Source: Candidatus Zixiibacteriota bacterium | GTDB taxonomy: Bacteria > Zixibacteria > MSB-5A5 > SM1-73 | Assembly (NCBI GenBank): GCA_022866585.1 | Contig: JALHUP010000199.1 | Coordinates: 1 to 6,110 of the forward strand | Direction of reading: 5' to 3' | DNA length: 6,110 nt | Part shown: piece by piece, positions 1 to 5,859 of the stretch | How the letters are laid out: each line of letters starts with the position of its first letter | How positions within the stretch are numbered: position 1 is the stretch's first letter | The notes under the pieces: generated by a model | The model's input: the letters and a program-made list of their open reading frames with translations, nothing else | What the model was told of the DNA's origin: nothing | Databases searched by the model: none | Program-made: the position numbers and the translations under genes

Positions 1-1
1 A

Positions 2-55
2 CTCGTTTTTCGTTGGGAGAAACACCACAGAAAGTGAGAGGAATAAAATCCTCAC
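2..55 (-). CDS. possible start of a further minus-strand gene, cut by left edge
   Basis: A GTG codon at 55-53 opens a minus-strand frame that stays open to the edge, giving 18 residues (MRILFLSLSVVFLPTKNE if GTG is read as Met). AGGGAG lies about 7 bases upstream, a good ribosome binding site. The peptide has a basic second residue and then a hydrophobic stretch. That suits a signal peptide, a membrane start, or the first beta strand of a Rossmann-type protein such as a GT-B glycosyltransferase; too little is present to choose. It would lie downstream of ccmF on the same strand. A competing minus-strand frame from ATG 77-75 is also open to the edge but has no clear ribosome binding site. Treat this as a tentative start only. 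Confidence 0.22.
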   Translation of the reverse strand, partial: MRILFLSLSVVFLPTKNE

Positions 56-58
56 GGA

Positions 59-103
59 TTAACTCCCTAAAAAACATTAGCGGAGTTAAGGCGTAAGCCT
101 TTT
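59..103. repeat. two adjacent stem-loops downstream of ccmF
   Basis: TTAACTCC (59-66) pairs with GGAGTTAA (82-89). Inside it CTAA (67-70) pairs with TTAG (77-80), leaving one bulged C and a 6-base loop. Next to it, and sharing two bases, AAGGC (88-92) and GCCTT (97-101) close a GTAA loop of GNRA type, followed by TTATT on the plus strand. The second hairpin with its T-rich tail resembles a weak intrinsic terminator for plus-strand transcription entering from the left. On the minus strand neither hairpin has a U tract. The function is inferred; the base pairing is seen. Confidence 0.4.
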
Positions 104-118
104 ATTACCTTATTGTTC

Positions 119-141
119 GTCACGGACACCTGGTCCGTGAC
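119..141. repeat. perfect 9-bp hairpin just after the ccmF stop
   Basis: GTCACGGAC (119-127) and GTCCGTGAC (133-141) are perfectly complementary around a 5-base loop. The hairpin begins 9 bases beyond the ccmF stop codon on the minus strand. A strong GC-containing stem here could stabilise the 3' end of the mRNA or help termination. The bases that follow on either strand are not a U tract, so it is not a standard intrinsic terminator. It may equally be a copy of a dispersed palindromic repeat. Confidence 0.5.
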
Positions 142-150
142 ATTGTGCGG

Positions 151-2361
151 TCATTGACTATTAACTGTAATCTCTTTACCACGCCGATAGGTAGCTATGA
201 TCAAACCCAGCAAAATCAAGACAGTTCCCAGCCAATAAAGATTGATCAAGGGTTTTTTGCTTACGTTTAAAATCAGAAGATCACTTGAGGTTTCCTCTGC
301 AGACAAAACCAGACTAAGGTCAATCATTTTCCGGTCTGCATCTATTTTTTCCAATATCAGATAATCCTCGCCACCGGGAAGCTGGACTTTGTTTTTGGCT
401 TGATCCCCTTCCGTTCTTCCTATAGTTATGGCTGGGACTAAAGTCTCCATCTTTTCATTCTTTTCAATTTCCAAAATAGCTCCCACACTTACTTGGTCAA
501 CTTCATCGTGAGTGGTCATATCAAAATCCACAAATTTGATGTTATATCCACCGACCTCTTTGGTTTCGCCTTTCTGGACAGAAAAAAGACTTTCTTTTTC
601 GCCCTCACCCGGAGGAGAAAGCTCCAGGGGAGCTAAATAAAGATCATTCAGAAGATTCGTTTTAATATAAGGGTGTCTCAACATTCCGTGGGTAAATTCA
701 CTATGATAAAATTCTGGTCGGGCCAAAAAACTCTTATTGCCCTTTTCGACTTTCACCTTCAATGCTTCTTTTCCAGCTATGGAAGCGCTATCTATTCCCA
801 TATAAGTGAGCTTATATTCAAAAGCTTCCTTGGTTTCATTTATGGGAAGAGTGAGTTTGATCGATTCTGAGTAACCGGAGGAGGTAATGATTCCCAAGAC
901 CAATAGCCCCACTCCCAAATGGGTCAAATACCCTCCGGCAAATTTCAGCCCTTTTCCGCTTCTTTTAATAAATAAGAACATATTCCCAACAAATGCAAGC
1001 AGGGCTACAAACATAAGGACAAGATAGATGGGAAAGCGAACTTTAAGGATAAATGCCAAAATGGTCAAAAGAAAAGCCAAAGATAAAGGGAGCGAGATCT
1101 TTTTAATGAATTCATTCCCGCTGGTTTTATTCCAGCTCAAAAAAGGAACAATCCCCAACATCAAAACTACAATGATGGCTAAAGGAAGCTGAGTGCGAAG
1201 GTAGAAGGGTATATCCACATTGGAAGGTTCCCCAAAAATGCTGGTGATCAAAGGCGATGAAGTGCCCAATAAGATCAATAACGCTGAAACACACAAAAAT
1301 ACTATGGCAACAGAGACCAAAAATTCACTGGATAGAATGTTTTTGGTGATCTGGATGCGCTGGATATGAGGTAATCTGAAGATAAGAAGTCCGATGGAAA
1401 GTAAAGCGAAGAAGATCATAAACCACATCAAATATGCACTGATTCCCAAATCTGTGAAGGAGTGGACCGAGAATTTTCCCAAGACTCCACTTCGGACCAG
1501 AAAGGTGCCATAAAGGATTAGAAGGAAGGAGAGGATTGCCAAAAGAAGATTAGTTCTTCTCATGCCCCCTTTGGTCTTTTCCAAAAGAAGTCCGTGCATC
1601 AAAGCGATGGATGAAAGCCAGGGGATCAAAGAGGCGTTCTCCACCGGGTCCCATCCCCAATATCCCCCCCATCCCAGAACTTTATAAGCCCAATAGGAAC
1701 CGAGGAAAATTCCAGCCCCCAGGGAAAGAGAGGAGAAGCCCACCCAGGGAAGGACGAATCTGGTCCAGCCCTCGTATCTGTTCTCAACCAAAACGGCTAA
1801 GGCATAAGCAAAAGGAACGGCTATGGCGGCATATCCGATGAAGACCACTGGAGGATGGATCACCATCCAGAAATCCTGCAACAGGGGATGGAGTCCCTTT
1901 CCCTCCAAAGGAGAATTGGGCAAAAGCGAGAACGGGCTCTTCTTCAAAAGCAAGATCAACAGGGACATCTGCACCAAAAGATAGAAGAACATAGTATATC
2001 CCTGATAAATATCTGACCTGGCTTTGTCTCTGCGGAAGATGATGAAAATTCCAAGTAAACTTCCCAAGAGAAGCCACAAAAGAAAACTTCCCTCCTGTCC
2101 GGCCCAAAAAGCGGAGACCAGATAAAACCAGGGAAGATCCGAGGAACTATAGTTATGCACATATTCAACGTTGAAGTTGTGAGATAAGAATAGATACATC
2201 AGGTAGGCAGATGCCAAAAAAACAAAGAAGAAAAAGAGATAATATATTTTTCTTCCGATCCCCAGAAACTTTTCTGTGCCTTTAGCTCCCGAAATAAAGA
2301 AAAAGGCAGAAAACAAAGCGGACAAAAGAGCTAAGCCTAAACATAGATTCCCTAATAGCAT
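151..2361 (-). CDS. ccmF: cytochrome c heme lyase subunit CcmF (System I maturation)
   Basis: CcmF is the integral membrane core of the System I heme ligation complex. It accepts heme from holo-CcmE and joins it to reduced CXXCH cysteines of apocytochromes on the periplasmic side. The 736-residue product is very hydrophobic, with about 15 likely membrane helices. The tryptophan-rich WWD signature is at 231-248 (WGGYWGWDPVENASLIPW). The expected histidines can be placed: H169 in IHPP and H300 in SVHSF as periplasmic ligands flanking the WWD loop, and H256 and H481 as membrane ligands. A soluble periplasmic domain spans about 500-705, before a final helix at 708-725. The length exceeds the roughly 650 residues typical of proteobacterial CcmF, mainly in that domain. 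ATG 2361-2359 is chosen because the next Met (55) would remove the first helices; only a weak GAAG precedes it. CcsA/ResC relatives share the WWD motif, but length and all four histidines favour CcmF. No ccmA-E or ccmH is visible. Its likely clients include the multiheme cytochrome encoded upstream. Confidence 0.95.
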   Translation of the reverse strand: MLLGNLCLGLALLSALFSAFFFISGAKGTEKFLGIGRKIYYLFFFFVFLASAYLMYLFLSHNFNVEYVHNYSSSDLPWFYLVSAFWAGQEGSFLLWLLLGSLLGIFIIFRRDKARSDIYQGYTMFFYLLVQMSLLILLLKKSPFSLLPNSPLEGKGLHPLLQDFWMVIHPPVVFIGYAAIAVPFAYALAVLVENRYEGWTRFVLPWVGFSSLSLGAGIFLGSYWAYKVLGWGGYWGWDPVENASLIPWLSSIALMHGLLLEKTKGGMRRTNLLLAILSFLLILYGTFLVRSGVLGKFSVHSFTDLGISAYLMWFMIFFALLSIGLLIFRLPHIQRIQITKNILSSEFLVSVAIVFLCVSALLILLGTSSPLITSIFGEPSNVDIPFYLRTQLPLAIIVVLMLGIVPFLSWNKTSGNEFIKKISLPLSLAFLLTILAFILKVRFPIYLVLMFVALLAFVGNMFLFIKRSGKGLKFAGGYLTHLGVGLLVLGIITSSGYSESIKLTLPINETKEAFEYKLTYMGIDSASIAGKEALKVKVEKGNKSFLARPEFYHSEFTHGMLRHPYIKTNLLNDLYLAPLELSPPGEGEKESLFSVQKGETKEVGGYNIKFVDFDMTTHDEVDQVSVGAILEIEKNEKMETLVPAITIGRTEGDQAKNKVQLPGGEDYLILEKIDADRKMIDLSLVLSAEETSSDLLILNVSKKPLINLYWLGTVLILLGLIIATYRRGKEITVNSQ

Positions 2362-2437
2362 TAGATTTTACTTCACTTGGTTAAGGGTTTAGGAAATTTT
2401 TGATGCATCGGGATATAGTAAATCTCAATGCCAGAAG

Positions 2438-2463
2438 GCTTCGGGAATTCCTATTCCCGAAGC
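2438..2463. repeat. perfect 11-bp stem, 4-base loop
   Basis: GCTTCGGGAAT (2438-2448) pairs perfectly with ATTCCCGAAGC (2453-2463) around the loop TCCT. The stem is strong, but neither strand continues into a T run, so it is not an ordinary intrinsic terminator. The GCTTCG element recurs nearby at 2481-2486 and 2495-2500, which suggests a composite palindromic repeat unit. On the minus strand it would sit in the leader of ccmF or in the lepB-ccmF spacer RNA. Confidence 0.6.
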
Positions 2464-2520
2464 ATCAGAAGAATTTTCGAGCTTCGACCACCCAGCTTCG
2501 ACAGCCGATACGAGTCGTCA

Positions 2521-2547
2521 AGATCCCGCATCGCGGGACTTCGTCAT
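2521..2547. repeat. hairpin related to the 3468-3536 repeat
   Basis: TCCCGC (2524-2529) pairs with GCGGGA (2533-2538) around ATC, and flanking AAG/CTT adds pairs across a bulged A. The right side continues as CTTCGTC. The same order (TCCCGC, short loop, GCGGG, CTTCGTC) makes the tip of the larger palindrome between lepB and the cytochrome gene. The two look like members of one dispersed family, this copy being shorter and lacking the ATTGCG ends. Confidence 0.5.
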
Positions 2548-2591
2548 CGTTAAACGAATCCCCAAAAATCCTATTTCTTTTATATTTGTTT

Positions 2592-3311
2592 CTATCTTAT
2601 AATATCTCCGATTCTATTCCACCTCACCCTTTTAGGGAAATGAATGATGTTGTAGAAAACATTTTTGGGAATGGAAAGAAGGTCTTCACGAGTCACGACA
2701 GGAGCATTGGGGTCCGAGTCCCAGGACCAGTGAATGATCATAGCTTTTCCTACAACTAATTCCCGAGGGAGCGGTCCCCAATAGCGGGAGTCGGCGCTGT
2801 TGTCCCGATTGTCTCCCATCATGAACAGATACCCTTGGGGAACTTTATAAGGTCCAAAATTGTCTCTGGGATCTCTTACATTGGGACGGATAAAGGAATC
2901 TGTGTGTTTTCCTAAGGGTGGATCCGGGATCTTTTTGCCGTCCACATACAAAACCTTATTTTTAATCTCTACCGTCTGTCCTTCCACCGCCACACATCTT
3001 TTTATGTAGTTTACCTTAGGATCGCGAGGATATTTAAAGATCACGATGTCGCCGGGCTTCGGCTCTCTTAAAGCCGGTAGCCGAATCGGCAACAAGGGAA
3101 CCTTCGACCCATAAATGAACTTGTTAGCCAAAAGAAAATCGCCGATCAAAAGTGTGTCTTCCATTGATCCCGATGGAATCTTATAAGCCTCCACCACTGA
3201 GCATTTGATGATCAAAGCCAAAATCAGAGCTACCGCAAAGGATTCAACGTATTCCCGCACTATGGATTTTTTTCTTTTGGGCGGATTTTGCGTCTTGAGA
3301 TTGGTGTGCAT
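2592..3311 (-). CDS. lepB: type I signal peptidase
   Basis: This membrane-bound serine protease (family S26) removes Sec and Tat signal peptides on the periplasmic face of the inner membrane. The 239 residues comprise a basic cytoplasmic N-terminus (PPKRKK, 10-15), one membrane helix at about 22-40, then the catalytic domain. The nucleophile is Ser49 in PSGSM (46-50). The general base is Lys104 in YIKR (102-105). The conserved GDNRDNSADSRYWG box is at 166-179, and GDIVIF at 87-92 is another family motif. All key residues are present, so it should be active. It is shorter than E. coli LepB (324 residues, two helices) and has a single anchor, as in many other bacteria. ATG 3311-3309 is preceded by GGAGGA (3318-3323) at 6-base spacing, which fixes the start. 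It lies between the exported cytochrome gene and ccmF on the same strand. Confidence 0.96.
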   Translation of the reverse strand: MHTNLKTQNPPKRKKSIVREYVESFAVALILALIIKCSVVEAYKIPSGSMEDTLLIGDFLLANKFIYGSKVPLLPIRLPALREPKPGDIVIFKYPRDPKVNYIKRCVAVEGQTVEIKNKVLYVDGKKIPDPPLGKHTDSFIRPNVRDPRDNFGPYKVPQGYLFMMGDNRDNSADSRYWGPLPRELVVGKAMIIHWSWDSDPNAPVVTREDLLSIPKNVFYNIIHFPKRVRWNRIGDIIR

Positions 3312-3317
3312 TGGTTT

Positions 3318-3323
3318 TCCTCC
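3318..3323 (-). promoter_or_regulatory. strong ribosome binding site of lepB
   Basis: On the minus strand GGAGGA lies 6 bases before the lepB ATG, a near-perfect Shine-Dalgarno match. It is the best such site in the window, stronger than those of ccmF and the cytochrome gene. Confidence 0.8.
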
Positions 3324-3352
3324 GAGTTTTTAGTTCAAAAGAATCATTTTTA

Positions 3353-3381
3353 TTTATACGAGTTAATGCAGGACTTGTTTT
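3353..3381 (-). promoter_or_regulatory. possible lepB promoter
   Basis: On the minus strand TATAAA (3353-3358) matches the -10 consensus well and lies about 40 bases before the lepB start. The hexamer 17 bases further upstream (AAAACA, 3376-3381) is a poor -35. The surroundings are AT-rich, so chance matches are likely. If real, it lets lepB be transcribed independently of the cytochrome gene. Confidence 0.3.
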
Positions 3382-3467
3382 AGAATTATTTAAGGAGAGT
3401 TTCTTAAGTTCTTTTTTGTTTAGGCTTTGGTTAGTAAAAATTGGTGCATACGTAAGAAATAAAGTGC

Positions 3468-3536
3468 CATTGCGAGCGACTGAAAAGAGCGAAATCCCGC
3501 CGTTGGCGGGGCTTCGTCTCTTCGCTCCCCGCAATG
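3468..3536. repeat. large imperfect palindrome of the ATTGCGAG...GCAATGACA type
   Basis: CATTGCG (3468-3474) pairs with CGCAATG (3530-3536), AGCGA (3475-3479) with TCGCT (3522-3526), and the tip CCCGCC (3496-3501) with GGCGGG (3505-3510) around GTT. GAGCGAA at 3487-3493 could alternatively pair with TTCGCTC at 3521-3527. Elements with these ends and a central GC hairpin are scattered through intergenic regions of many bacterial genomes, and their spurious translations (SLRGAKRRS, APRND) are familiar; both appear here in overlapping frames. It follows the cytochrome gene by about 50 bases and may form its mRNA 3' end. No U tract follows. Confidence 0.75.
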
Positions 3537-3585
3537 ACATTCCATTTAATGCGTTTGTATTAGTAAACTTGAGTAAATGTTGCCT

Positions 3586-5586
3586 TTACTCCTTTTCTTC
3601 CTCCTCGCTGGATTCTTCCGTTTCCGCTGTCCCGATTTCAGACTCTATGGATTTTTCTTCCACCCCTTCTTCCCCAAGGATTTCACCCCGAGCCATCAGC
3701 TTTTCATAGTCTAGCGGATGTCTTTTCATATATTGCTCTTCGGTCATGGTTCCGGTAAAGAAACTCCAGTTTACGGGATAGGTTTCCGGATCGAAGATCA
3801 TGTAAAACATATGCCACACTAATATGGCTAAAGTCGCCAGCCAGGCTTCATAATAATGGATAGACTTGAATACGTCCAAAAGCCACTTGGGCATGAAACT
3901 CAAAAAGGTGTTCTCGAACCATAAAGGGAGGCCGGTCAATATCATCACAAACCCACCCCACATGAGGGCCCAATACTCTGCCTTTTCAGCATAATTATAG
4001 CGGTCAAATAAAGGCTCCCGGGAGGAGAAGCCGCAACTGTAAAGAAGATTCTGGATGACGTTTCGGATATCTGAGATCACAGGAAGCTTAGCCAGTATCT
4101 GCTGCCAGCCTCGTTTGGTGAATATGGAGTAGGCAAAAGTGAAGATGAAAAGGCTGATGAAGATAACTCCAGCTACCCTATGTGCCACTCCCCGGGCCGC
4201 GAATGCCGTCGGCGAATGGGTCATCCAGGAAGACCACCAGGAATCCGGAAATCTAAAGGCGAAGCCAGTTATCACCAGGGTGGTGAAAGAAATCATCAGA
4301 AGAAAATGCCACAAAACCTCCACGGTGATAAATCTTATGACCAATCCACTTTTAGCTTCCTTATACCTGTCTCTTATATGTTTCACCATCACGATAAAAT
4401 TGTGGGCGATCATTCCGCCGATCACTGCGATAATAAGGGAAATATACAAAAGCCTCACCCAATAGACCCCCACATCTTTCTTGCCGGTGGGTATTATATG
4501 TATTGATCCCTTGGCAAAATTGGGTCCAGCTCCTTTGTGACATTGCCCGCACGTGTGCGGCAGGTTGGCTTTGTTTATGCTGGACAAAGGATCGTTTTGT
4601 CCTCTGATGTTATGGCTGGTATGACAGCTTGCACAGCTGGCGGTCTTAGGATCTCCGGCTCTGCTTCCCACTCCGTGATAGGTATCCAGATATGTGGTTA
4701 CCCTTTCCGAAACCAGTCCATATTTTTCGATAATCTTTTCTGAGGAGTGACACCGATTACAGGTTACTTTAGAGACGTTTGCAGGAAAAGTGGGTGAGGT
4801 TTTGTCTCGGGACGATTTGATGGCGTGTTCGTCATGACAGTCGGTGCAGACCGGAGCCTCGGTTACTCCTCTTTTCACTCCTCTTCCATGAGTATCCTGG
4901 CTATATTCTTCCTCTTCGGTGGGGTGGCACCCGCCACAGGTGGAGGAAATATTGGTTCGGTAGACGTAAGAAGTTGGATCAGAAGAAGGTCTGAGATCAT
5001 GGCTTCTGTGGCAATCACTACAAACAGCCGCCCCCAGGTTTCCGCCCTCAAGTGCCTTTCCGTGGACGCTCTCCATATATGCTTGGTAGGGTGCGGGAAC
5101 AGGTATCTGGTATTTACTTACCAATCTTACGTCCGCATGGCACTTGGCACACATCCTGGGCTGGTTTGCCCTATAAGTATCCGCTTTTGGATCGTCAACA
5201 GATCGAATATTGTGATAATCATGGCAGTCCCGACAGGTGGGAGCATCTTTTACTCCCTCAAAATATTTCTGGCCATGAATTCCTTTTCTATATTGATCTT
5301 GTGCATCCGAGTGACATTCTCCACAATTGACCGCCTCAGGCTTAGTTTCATGGAATTCAGCTTTAACTCCAACATGACAGCCCACACAGGAAAGATCATG
5401 GTGAATAGATTGCTTAAATATCGCTTCATCCACATACAGCGATATTTCCTTGCCGGTGGAATCTTCCTTAGTTAGGCTCTTATCACCATGACAGGTTAAA
5501 CAATCTTCATTTGTTTGGGCAAAACCGAAGTGAGAGGAAGTGAAAAGAATTATAATCGTTGCCAGAATTTTTAAATGTTTTTTCAA
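3586..5586 (-). CDS. 11-heme cytochrome c fused to a diheme cytochrome b (CbcL-like quinol oxidoreductase)
   Basis: It is predicted to carry electrons between membrane quinol and periplasmic partners. A signal peptide (1-23, cleavage near GFA/QT) precedes 11 CXXCH heme sites starting at 29, 67, 88, 118, 146, 189, 217, 247, 276, 318 and 346. The last eight form four modules (104-150, 175-221, 233-280, 304-350): HG, 14 residues to CXXCH, a further His 7 after its first Cys, then a second CXXCH. Enough other histidines exist for bis-His ligation of every c heme. The C-terminal part has helices at about 373-400, 417-443, 461-487, 535-557 and 577-598. H427, H469, H577 and H592 are the expected two-heme-b ligands of the FdnI/HydC-type fold. 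A Glu-rich tail (639-666) should be cytoplasmic. The start is TTG (5586-5584): no Met codon occurs before 145, and only this start keeps the signal peptide. Geobacter CbcL has the same architecture with nine c hemes; the partner and direction here are unknown. Confidence 0.9.
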   Translation of the reverse strand: MKKHLKILATIIILFTSSHFGFAQTNEDCLTCHGDKSLTKEDSTGKEISLYVDEAIFKQSIHHDLSCVGCHVGVKAEFHETKPEAVNCGECHSDAQDQYRKGIHGQKYFEGVKDAPTCRDCHDYHNIRSVDDPKADTYRANQPRMCAKCHADVRLVSKYQIPVPAPYQAYMESVHGKALEGGNLGAAVCSDCHRSHDLRPSSDPTSYVYRTNISSTCGGCHPTEEEEYSQDTHGRGVKRGVTEAPVCTDCHDEHAIKSSRDKTSPTFPANVSKVTCNRCHSSEKIIEKYGLVSERVTTYLDTYHGVGSRAGDPKTASCASCHTSHNIRGQNDPLSSINKANLPHTCGQCHKGAGPNFAKGSIHIIPTGKKDVGVYWVRLLYISLIIAVIGGMIAHNFIVMVKHIRDRYKEAKSGLVIRFITVEVLWHFLLMISFTTLVITGFAFRFPDSWWSSWMTHSPTAFAARGVAHRVAGVIFISLFIFTFAYSIFTKRGWQQILAKLPVISDIRNVIQNLLYSCGFSSREPLFDRYNYAEKAEYWALMWGGFVMILTGLPLWFENTFLSFMPKWLLDVFKSIHYYEAWLATLAILVWHMFYMIFDPETYPVNWSFFTGTMTEEQYMKRHPLDYEKLMARGEILGEEGVEEKSIESEIGTAETEESSEEEEKE

Positions 5587-5594
5587 CTTAAACG

Positions 5595-5604
5595 CCTACC
5601 TTTC
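5595..5604 (-). promoter_or_regulatory. ribosome binding site supporting the TTG start of the cytochrome gene
   Basis: On the minus strand GAAAGGTAGG ends 8 bases before TTG at 5586-5584. The AAGG and TAGG parts give a moderate match to the Shine-Dalgarno sequence. It supports initiation at TTG immediately before the Lys-Lys-His start of the signal peptide. Confidence 0.6.
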
Positions 5605-5608
5605 GATA

Positions 5609-5624
5609 TGTGAAACAATTCACC
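5609..5624. promoter_or_regulatory. CRP/FNR-family-like operator or leader hairpin
   Basis: TGTGA-N6-TCACC on the plus strand differs at one position from the TGTGA-N6-TCACA pattern of Crp-type sites. The core GTGAA-ACAA-TTCAC (5610-5623) is a perfect inverted repeat. It lies just downstream of the predicted start of cytochrome transcription (about 5631), where a bound protein would repress; it could also fold as a 5-bp hairpin in the leader. A redox- or nutrient-sensing regulator is plausible for a respiratory gene, but this rests on one short site. Confidence 0.4.
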
Positions 5625-5637
5625 AATTTGAGCGGAA

Positions 5638-5666
5638 AACATAACAATTCGACTTTGCTTTGTCAA
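5638..5666 (-). promoter_or_regulatory. sigma70-type promoter of the cytochrome gene
   Basis: On the minus strand a perfect -35 TTGACA (5661-5666) is separated by 17 bases from TATGTT (5638-5643), which matches four of six -10 positions. Transcription should start near 5631, giving a leader of about 45 bases before the TTG start. The perfect -35, optimal spacing and position directly upstream of the gene make this the best promoter in the window. Confidence 0.65.
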
Positions 5667-5756
5667 GATTTTTTCAGAAAAAAGTTAAATTAACCCATAA
5701 TTCATTGACCCCCAGATTCCATCAAATGAAAATGGTTTATAAATGCGAATTTTTTC

Positions 5757-5784
5757 TTGACAAGATGTTGTGTTAATCTATCTT
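5757..5784 (+). promoter_or_regulatory. sigma70-type promoter of the aminotransferase gene
   Basis: A perfect -35 TTGACA (5757-5762) is followed after 16 bases by TATCTT (5779-5784), which matches four of six -10 positions. Transcription would begin near 5791, about 70 bases before the ATG at 5860. It is divergent from the cytochrome promoter, with the two -35 boxes about 90 bases apart. Confidence 0.55.
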
Positions 5785-5859
5785 GCATATTACTATGATT
5801 GTTTAAAGAATTATGAATATATCAAATACCACTCCAATCTATTGCCAGAAGGTGAAAAA

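Larger units (their letters stand above)
2362..2591. other. 230-base repeat-bearing gap between lepB and ccmF
   Basis: No credible gene is seen here. The gap holds an 11-bp perfect hairpin (2438-2463), two direct copies of AGCTTCGAC at 2480-2488 and 2494-2502 (14-base period), and a second hairpin (2521-2541). I found no convincing promoter for ccmF on the minus strand and no clear terminator for lepB, so it stays open whether ccmF is co-transcribed with lepB. The repeat content suggests inserted palindromic elements. Confidence 0.6.

Noticed and set aside
1..96. Plus-strand frame open from the left edge to TAA at 94-96, as a possible gene tail
   Set aside because: About 31 residues with no recognisable motif. 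Other frames are open over nearly the same stretch and the stop falls inside a hairpin, so coding cannot be supported.
119..141. Intrinsic terminator for ccmF
   Set aside because: The stem is strong but no U tract follows on the minus strand, so only a hairpin is called.
2400..2759. Plus-strand open frame of 119 codons across the lepB-ccmF gap
   Set aside because: It runs through palindromic repeats and into lepB antisense; no ribosome binding site and no recognisable protein features.
2438..3536. CRISPR array
   Set aside because: The repeats are palindromic, few, unequal in length and not spaced by uniform spacers; no cas gene is present.
3244..3540. Minus-strand open frame of 98 codons overlapping the lepB start
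   Set aside because: Its first residues (MSLRGAKRRS) are the typical spurious translation of the ATTGCG-type repeat, and it overlaps the well-supported lepB start.
3311..3709. Plus-strand open frame of 132 codons between lepB and the cytochrome gene
   Set aside because: It translates the repeat (APRND) and the antisense of the acidic tail; low-complexity Ser stretches come from antisense Glu codons.
4825..5475. Plus-strand open frame of 216 codons inside the cytochrome gene
   Set aside because: It is antisense to the CXXCH repeats, which clearly encode the real protein; it has no domain or start signal of its own.
5623..5650. Resemblance to the E. coli lac operator (TGAGCGGA and ATAACAATT)
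   Set aside because: The two halves are separated by extra bases, so the operator symmetry is lost, and no LacI context exists; treated as coincidence overlapping the cytochrome promoter.
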